Part shown: positions 59,634-64,000 of the stretch, piece by piece
Layout: each line of letters begins with the position of its first letter
How positions within the stretch are numbered: the first letter of the stretch is position 1
NCBI RefSeq assembly: GCF_039793925.1
Contig: NZ_JBAMME010000295.1
Span: 28,228 to 92,227 of the forward strand
Direction of reading: 5' to 3'
Origin: Thermogutta sp039793925
GTDB taxonomy: Bacteria; Planctomycetota; Planctomycetia; Pirellulales; Thermoguttaceae
Length of the DNA stretch: 64,000 nt
The notes under the pieces: model-generated
Told to the model about the DNA's origin: nothing
Seen by the model: the letters and a program-made list of their open reading frames with translations, nothing else
The model's database searches: none
Made by a program: the position numbers and the translations under genes

Positions 59634-61781
59634 TTAGCGACCCGAAGCGCTCCGCAGGGTGTACATGCTGGAGGCAACATCCCGAGCGGCCTGGATGATC
59701 TCGGGATACGGTGTATCACACACATCGAGGAAGCCGATCTGGTAGTTTTCGCCGTCGCCCCGACCAGTGGTGGGTTGATCCATGAGCTGGAACCAATGCG
59801 TCCCCACAATGTGCGGATGAAGCAGGCCGCTTTTCACATAGCGGCGATAACATTCGGCGCGGTCCACCTGATCGGCGGCTTCGCGAAGTCCCGTGTGGAA
59901 CATCCCCCGATCCAGAGCCCCGAAATGGAATTCCCCGATAATCACGGGTTTATCAATTCCCTCCGGCAAACGGAGAGATGCCACGCTGACCTCATACCGA
60001 TTGAAACTGACCACATCGCAATAAAGGGACGCCGCACGAATGGCTCGATCGTTCACCCAGGCAAACCGGCAACCGAGATAGAGTTTATCAGGGGCGAATT
60101 TTTTGACCGCATCGCGGCAGCGACGGAAATATGTTTCAGCAATTTCACTGTAGAAGGCGGCAAGATCCTCACGAGCCTTTTTCTGATCGACCTCGTCCGT
60201 TTTTTGGAGGAAATCGTCCCAGGAACTGAAATTCGTTCCCCAAACGGCGTTCAGTTTGGCAATATCTCCATATTTTTGCCAGAGGCGTTCTTGGAAAACT
60301 TTCTTGGCGGGTTGATCTGCTGGCGAACGGACTGTCGCCACTGCCAGGGAAAGCTCGTCGCCCCAGCTCAGTTCGTTGTCCACGAAGTATCCCAAACACC
60401 ACGGATCTTTTGCTGACGAATCCGCCTCGCGCTGCATCGCCGCCAAAAGGCCGCGGTCAAAATTGGGATCAAACGGATCTGCAAACTTGCCCCAGTATCC
60501 GGTGGACCCCTCAATTCGCCGGGCTCCCGAAGAAAGCGTCACCACGTACGGCGTTCTCCGCATACCGTAAATGGCCGGATCTGACCAGTTGCCGATGGTA
60601 TTAATACCCCAGCTCCGCAACCGCTGATGCATTCGCTCGTTGAACGTTTTTTCCCAGTTCGGACCGTACTTCCGGAGAAGATTGGCGCCGGAAAAGCAGA
60701 AAGTCTGATACGTGCCTTTACCCTGATAGTAGCCGTGAGGTGCCCAAGACGCCCGACCGTAAAACACGCCAAAGGGACCGTCTTTCGGCGGCAGTTGGAA
60801 CCAGTGCTCCCGATCAGTGATCGGCGTGGTGGCCGTCGTGCTGCGAACACAATCCATCCCGTGTGACCAGAAGAGGCGCCCCTCTGGATCAACCAGCCAC
60901 CATTTGCCTTCATGTTTGGTGACGCGAAAGTGACCTGTTGCCTCCAGGTGCGGTCCGCTCTTCCAACCGCCAAACTGGTCCCAATCACCTGGGCCGGGAT
61001 GGGCTGCCAGATCACGATCCTCTTCCCGGATCTTCTCAGCTAGTTCCTCGACGCTGTGGATTTTCCCCGGCCAATCGCGATGCCGATACTGGCCGAACTC
61101 GTCAATCAACGGAAACAATTTGCTGGTTTCGCCATTCCACCACGGGGGCGTTTGAAAACTCCCACTCGCAAATATTTTTTGGACTTCCACAGCACTGCTG
61201 GGCGAAAAATCTCGGATGGAGAGAACCACTTCCTCCAAAGTAGACACGTCGATGCCCCCTTCCGGGTCAAGCAGCTCGGGAAAACCCCGCATACCGAAGA
61301 ATACATCCCTGAGCGGCTCTGGAACTGCACGGCGGAGAGTCAGTCGAAGATGGACGGTCTCGCCAGGTTCCAGAATGTAATCGCGGGAAAGACTTTTGCC
61401 TTTACTCCTTGCTCGCCATTGAATCCGTAGCGTCTCCGCAGAAGGATTGCTCAGTTCAATGCCGACGTACCGAAATGACGAAAGATTCCAGGTCTTCGTA
61501 GGTGCGTGAAAGCGGACCGTGGCTGAGTCCGCCCCCGCTTCCGGTCGAATCCGCAGAACGGAAACCCCATCCCGGGATATGACCTCAGCCGTCGCCCGTT
61601 CTAACCGGTAACCGTCTGCCTTTTCCGGGGACCACAGCACTTCCACGGACGTAGTAGTCGGTTGCTCGGCCTGAACTAGCCCGTTCGGAAACACCGACAA
61701 AACACACCAATAGCCCCAAACAACGAGCAGGGCCAGCGGCCCATTCGCACGGCGGCAACCTTCACGAAGGCGGTGTTTCAT
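59634..61781 (-). CDS. Exported GH50-type (beta-agarase-like) glycoside hydrolase
   Basis: A 715-residue exported enzyme with a signal at about 17-38 (LALLVVWGYWCVLSVFP). Residues 45-220 form a beta-sandwich (carbohydrate-binding-like). The TIM barrel follows: GKWWLVDPEGRLFWSHGMDC, then YFVDNELSWGDE with Glu470 as likely acid/base and IIGEFHFGALDRGMF with Glu617 as likely nucleophile. VGTHWFQLMDQPTTGRGDGE and DTPYPEIIQAARDV match the conserved tail of GH50 agarases. GGAGG lies ten bases before the ATG. GH50 enzymes act on agarose; in a terrestrial or thermal planctomycete the substrate may be another galactan. It is the first gene of the block with sulfatase, DUF1080 and six-hairpin proteins. 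Confidence 0.88.
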   Translation of the reverse strand: MKHRLREGCRRANGPLALLVVWGYWCVLSVFPNGLVQAEQPTTTSVEVLWSPEKADGYRLERATAEVISRDGVSVLRIRPEAGADSATVRFHAPTKTWNLSSFRYVGIELSNPSAETLRIQWRARSKGKSLSRDYILEPGETVHLRLTLRRAVPEPLRDVFFGMRGFPELLDPEGGIDVSTLEEVVLSIRDFSPSSAVEVQKIFASGSFQTPPWWNGETSKLFPLIDEFGQYRHRDWPGKIHSVEELAEKIREEDRDLAAHPGPGDWDQFGGWKSGPHLEATGHFRVTKHEGKWWLVDPEGRLFWSHGMDCVRSTTATTPITDREHWFQLPPKDGPFGVFYGRASWAPHGYYQGKGTYQTFCFSGANLLRKYGPNWEKTFNERMHQRLRSWGINTIGNWSDPAIYGMRRTPYVVTLSSGARRIEGSTGYWGKFADPFDPNFDRGLLAAMQREADSSAKDPWCLGYFVDNELSWGDELSLAVATVRSPADQPAKKVFQERLWQKYGDIAKLNAVWGTNFSSWDDFLQKTDEVDQKKAREDLAAFYSEIAETYFRRCRDAVKKFAPDKLYLGCRFAWVNDRAIRAASLYCDVVSFNRYEVSVASLRLPEGIDKPVIIGEFHFGALDRGMFHTGLREAADQVDRAECYRRYVKSGLLHPHIVGTHWFQLMDQPTTGRGDGENYQIGFLDVCDTPYPEIIQAARDVASSMYTLRSASGR

Positions 61782-62033
61782 GCGTTGAGAACCTCCAAAA
61801 TGCGGGAAAAATGCAGGACCTTTGATGCGTGGTCACTAATACCACCAGGTTCACTGACGCATGTGTTTCTGTGCTATCGTGAACCGTGCCCCTATGGTAC
61901 GACGCAACGCGGCGCCCTTCAAGGACTTTAGGATTGATTGGGGATCATTTAGACTGAGCAAAAGAGGTCGCCTCGTTCCCGTACCTGGCTCCTTTGAGAA
62001 AACAATTTTCACCCCCGCAGTGGAAATCTGGCG

Positions 62034-63521
62034 ATGTCGCCATCTCGCCTTCAGTATGGATGGACCAAAACCGTTGGCCCCGTCGTTCGCTGGGTGGCCG
62101 GACGGCGACGCGCGCTCGCATGGCGATTGTTTACCGGATTTGTCCTGGTCGCCTTGGGCAGCAGCCTCATTGCAGGCCTGGGTACCGCATTGTTTTGGCG
62201 ACAGCATGTGCAAACGCGCCAGGAACGAGAGTTACAGCGCGTCGCTGATATTGTGGCCCACGCCAGGTTTCCCCTGAGCAGAAGTGTGCTGCAACAAATG
62301 CGGGAACTTTCCGGAGTGGAGTTCGTCACGGCATCCCGCAGCGGACAAATCCTCGACACGACACTTTCTCTCGACAAACGCGACGAGAAACTGTTAAGCG
62401 TGATCCTCCAGCATCATGCAGAAGATCGAGAACCCACTCGCACGGTGAACCTGTCGGGCAAGCAATACCGGGTCAGGAAAATTTTCGTGGCGTACCGGAC
62501 GGGCTCACCGAACGACGTGTATGCTGTGCTCCTTCTCCACGAGCAAGCAGCCCTGGTATCGGAGATGGCACCGATTCTTCCTGCGACGGGCGTCGCCGCT
62601 GGATGTGCCGTCGCTCTTTCCGCGATTGTCTCCGTGTGGCTGGCTCGCACCATCGCCAAACCACTCACTGACCTGGCCAGGGCAACCGTTCGGGCAGCCC
62701 GAGACTGGGATACATCCATTCCCTTTCCGTCAACTAGCAATGAGGTTCGTGACCTGGCCGTGGCGATTCAGCAAATGATCCGCCAGCGACAGGAGTTCGA
62801 ACGGGCACTCCGCGAGGAAGAGCGTAACCATGCACTCCATGAAATGGGGCGGGGGCTCGCCCACCAATTGAGGAACCTGGTGACCGCTCTCCGGCTGGCC
62901 GTGGACCTTCACGTCCAGTCCTGCCATGGCACCCAGGCTGATGACGAATTGACGGTCGCGTACCGCCAACTTCAGGCAATAGAGGTGACACTTCGCGAGT
63001 TTCTCACGCTGACCACTCAGGCTCCTCATCCGGAACTTATTGATTTGCGGGCACTGCTGGACGAAGTTCTGGAGTTGCTCCAGCCAGCCATTGAGCATGC
63101 CCAGGTGGCGCTTCGAGTGGAAGTTTCGCAGGATTCCGACGGACAGTTTCCTGTAAAAGGACATCGGTGGTCCCTCTTCCAACTGATGGCCAATTTGATC
63201 ACCAATGGATTTGAAGCAGCCCGACAGAGCTCTCACCAGCCTCAGGTGTGGATCCTGCTGGATCGCCAGGATAACACAGGGCAATTGGTGGTGAGGGACA
63301 ACGGGCCGGGCGTGGCAAGCCAAGTGCAGGAGCGATTGTTCAAGGCACCGGTTACGACCAAGCCGGACGGAATCGGCCTGGGCCTTTTGGTGTGTCAAAC
63401 TGTGGCGGCTCAACACTGCGGCACACTGAACTGGTCTCGCGAAGGTGAGTGGACCGAATTCGTTTTTGAATTCCCGCTGGCGTCAAATGGAAATCGCTCA
63501 TCGGAAGAAGTGCAGGCTTGA
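62034..63521 (+). CDS. Membrane sensor histidine kinase
   Basis: A 495-residue two-component sensor. Two membrane helices (about 30-54 and 183-205) enclose a periplasmic domain of about 130 residues (VEFVTASRSGQILDTTLSLD). A HAMP domain (206-258) leads to the dimerisation helix with His277 in GLAHQLRNLVTAL, an unusual H-box with Gln in place of the usual Glu after His. The ATPase domain has NLITNGFEAARQ, VVRDNGPGVA and GIGLGLLVCQ (N, G1 and G2 boxes). The ATG is preceded by a weak ribosome site. Its stop is four bases before the NtrC-type regulator, so the two form an operon. It is divergent from the polysaccharide block. Confidence 0.92.
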   Translation: MSPSRLQYGWTKTVGPVVRWVAGRRRALAWRLFTGFVLVALGSSLIAGLGTALFWRQHVQTRQERELQRVADIVAHARFPLSRSVLQQMRELSGVEFVTASRSGQILDTTLSLDKRDEKLLSVILQHHAEDREPTRTVNLSGKQYRVRKIFVAYRTGSPNDVYAVLLLHEQAALVSEMAPILPATGVAAGCAVALSAIVSVWLARTIAKPLTDLARATVRAARDWDTSIPFPSTSNEVRDLAVAIQQMIRQRQEFERALREEERNHALHEMGRGLAHQLRNLVTALRLAVDLHVQSCHGTQADDELTVAYRQLQAIEVTLREFLTLTTQAPHPELIDLRALLDEVLELLQPAIEHAQVALRVEVSQDSDGQFPVKGHRWSLFQLMANLITNGFEAARQSSHQPQVWILLDRQDNTGQLVVRDNGPGVASQVQERLFKAPVTTKPDGIGLGLLVCQTVAAQHCGTLNWSREGEWTEFVFEFPLASNGNRSSEEVQA

Positions 63522-63524
63522 AGC

Positions 63525-64000
63525 ATGGCGCGCATTGTGATTGTGGATGATCAACCGGATATTTGCTGGGCGCTGTCCAAGCTTGCCCGACAAATGGGGC
63601 ATTCCGCCGTGACACTGACGGCGGCGGAAGATCTGTTCCGCCAACTGGAAGAGACTCCCGGCGATCTCGTGATCCTCGACGTGCGTTTGCCCGGGATGGA
63701 CGGTCTGGAGGCCCTGCGGAAACTTCGCCAACTTCGCCCCCGAATGCCCGTCATCGTCATCACGGCTTACGGTGATCTGGAGGTCGCTGTCCAGGCGATG
63801 CAGGCAGGAGCATTTGAGTACCTGACAAAGCCCTTCACTTTGGAGGGCGCAGCTCAGGCTATCAAGCGCGCCCTGGTACCCCCTACCCCGGGAAGTGCAT
63901 CGCCGAATGCAGCGGAGGGCCTGCAGGAAAATGAGCCGCGGCTGATCGGCGTTTCACCCGCCATGCAGGCAGTCTTCAAGCAGATTGCCGTGGTGGCGCC
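63525..64000 (+). CDS. NtrC-type sigma-54 response regulator, 3' partial
   Basis: The first 158 residues of a regulator that continues past the right edge. The receiver domain has ARIVIVDDQPDICWAL (Asp8-9), the phospho-acceptor in LVILDVRLPGMDG (Asp52), VIVITAYGD and LTKPFT (Lys102). A Pro/Ala linker (ALVPPTPGSASPNAAE) leads to RLIGVSPAMQAVFKQIA, the typical beginning of a sigma-54-activating AAA+ domain. The start is only three bases after the kinase stop, so it is translated from the same transcript. As an NtrC-type protein it should activate sigma-54 promoters when phosphorylated by the upstream kinase. The rest, including the DNA-binding domain, is not visible. Confidence 0.93.
   Translation, partial: MARIVIVDDQPDICWALSKLARQMGHSAVTLTAAEDLFRQLEETPGDLVILDVRLPGMDGLEALRKLRQLRPRMPVIVITAYGDLEVAVQAMQAGAFEYLTKPFTLEGAAQAIKRALVPPTPGSASPNAAEGLQENEPRLIGVSPAMQAVFKQIAVVA

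Noticed and set aside
1..64000. CRISPR arrays, insertion sequences, phage genes
   Set aside because: No regularly spaced repeats, transposase motifs or phage structural genes were seen in either strand.

Overview
The window reads as chromosome of a planctomycete, most likely of the Pirellulales type. The basis is a combination of families: a DUF1559 protein with a pilin-type N-terminus and a GDG motif, paired with a transthyretin-like lipoprotein; a PEP-CTERM protein; a DUF1080 (3-keto-disaccharide hydrolase) protein; a Tat-exported Gfo/Idh/MocA oxidoreductase; a Ser/Cys-type sulfatase; a sialate O-acetylesterase; tandem ClpP genes; and a eukaryote-like UDPGP nucleotidyltransferase. The sequence is GC-rich, genes are mostly monocistronic with generous spacers, and Shine-Dalgarno motifs are present but not universal. 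Genus-level placement (for example Thermogutta-like) would be a guess. I see no rRNA, tRNA, CRISPR array, insertion sequence or prophage.

Layout. 1-3.4 kb: 3' part of a purine permease, a GYD-domain protein and a UDP-sugar pyrophosphorylase. 3.7-9 kb: PEGA lipoprotein, Tat oxidoreductase, CbiX-like chelatase and a creatininase-family amidohydrolase. 9-15.2 kb: HTH regulator, large lipoprotein of unknown function, HD-GYP c-di-GMP phosphodiesterase, and a Cys-rich YHS/TRASH-type metal protein split by a one-base frameshift. 15.5-19.5 kb: a same-strand cluster of cyclase, HAD phosphatase, deoxyhypusine-synthase-like protein and HldE-like kinase, which is the best candidate here for an undescribed pathway. 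19.6-27.3 kb: solitary N6-adenine DNA methyltransferase, coiled-coil protein, sialate O-acetylesterase and chemotaxis receptor. 27.8-38.3 kb: GH2 enzyme, TrpB2, exported esterase, transthyretin-like lipoprotein, DUF1559 protein and pectate-lyase-fold protein. 38.6-43.6 kb: envelope region with PEP-CTERM protein, small pilin-like protein, two tandem DUF218 membrane proteins, a NarL-type regulator and a WecG/TagA/CpsF glycosyltransferase. 43.6-55.7 kb: thioredoxin-NHL protein, PrsW relative with a degraded active site, disordered basic/acidic protein, two ClpP genes, MoxR ATPase, TolC-like outer-membrane protein, YjbQ, a small Cys protein and a 2x[4Fe-4S] ferredoxin. 55.9-61.8 kb: a secreted carbohydrate-degradation block (six-hairpin glycosidase-like, DUF1080, sulfatase, GH50-agarase-like). 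62.0-64 kb: a histidine kinase and an NtrC-type regulator, divergent from that block; the regulator runs off the window.

The overall theme is exported breakdown of sulfated or acetylated polysaccharides together with envelope assembly and signalling. Starts were adjusted wherever a Shine-Dalgarno motif, lipobox, Tat motif or prepilin motif favoured an internal codon. All functional calls rest on reading motifs by eye; no database search was run.
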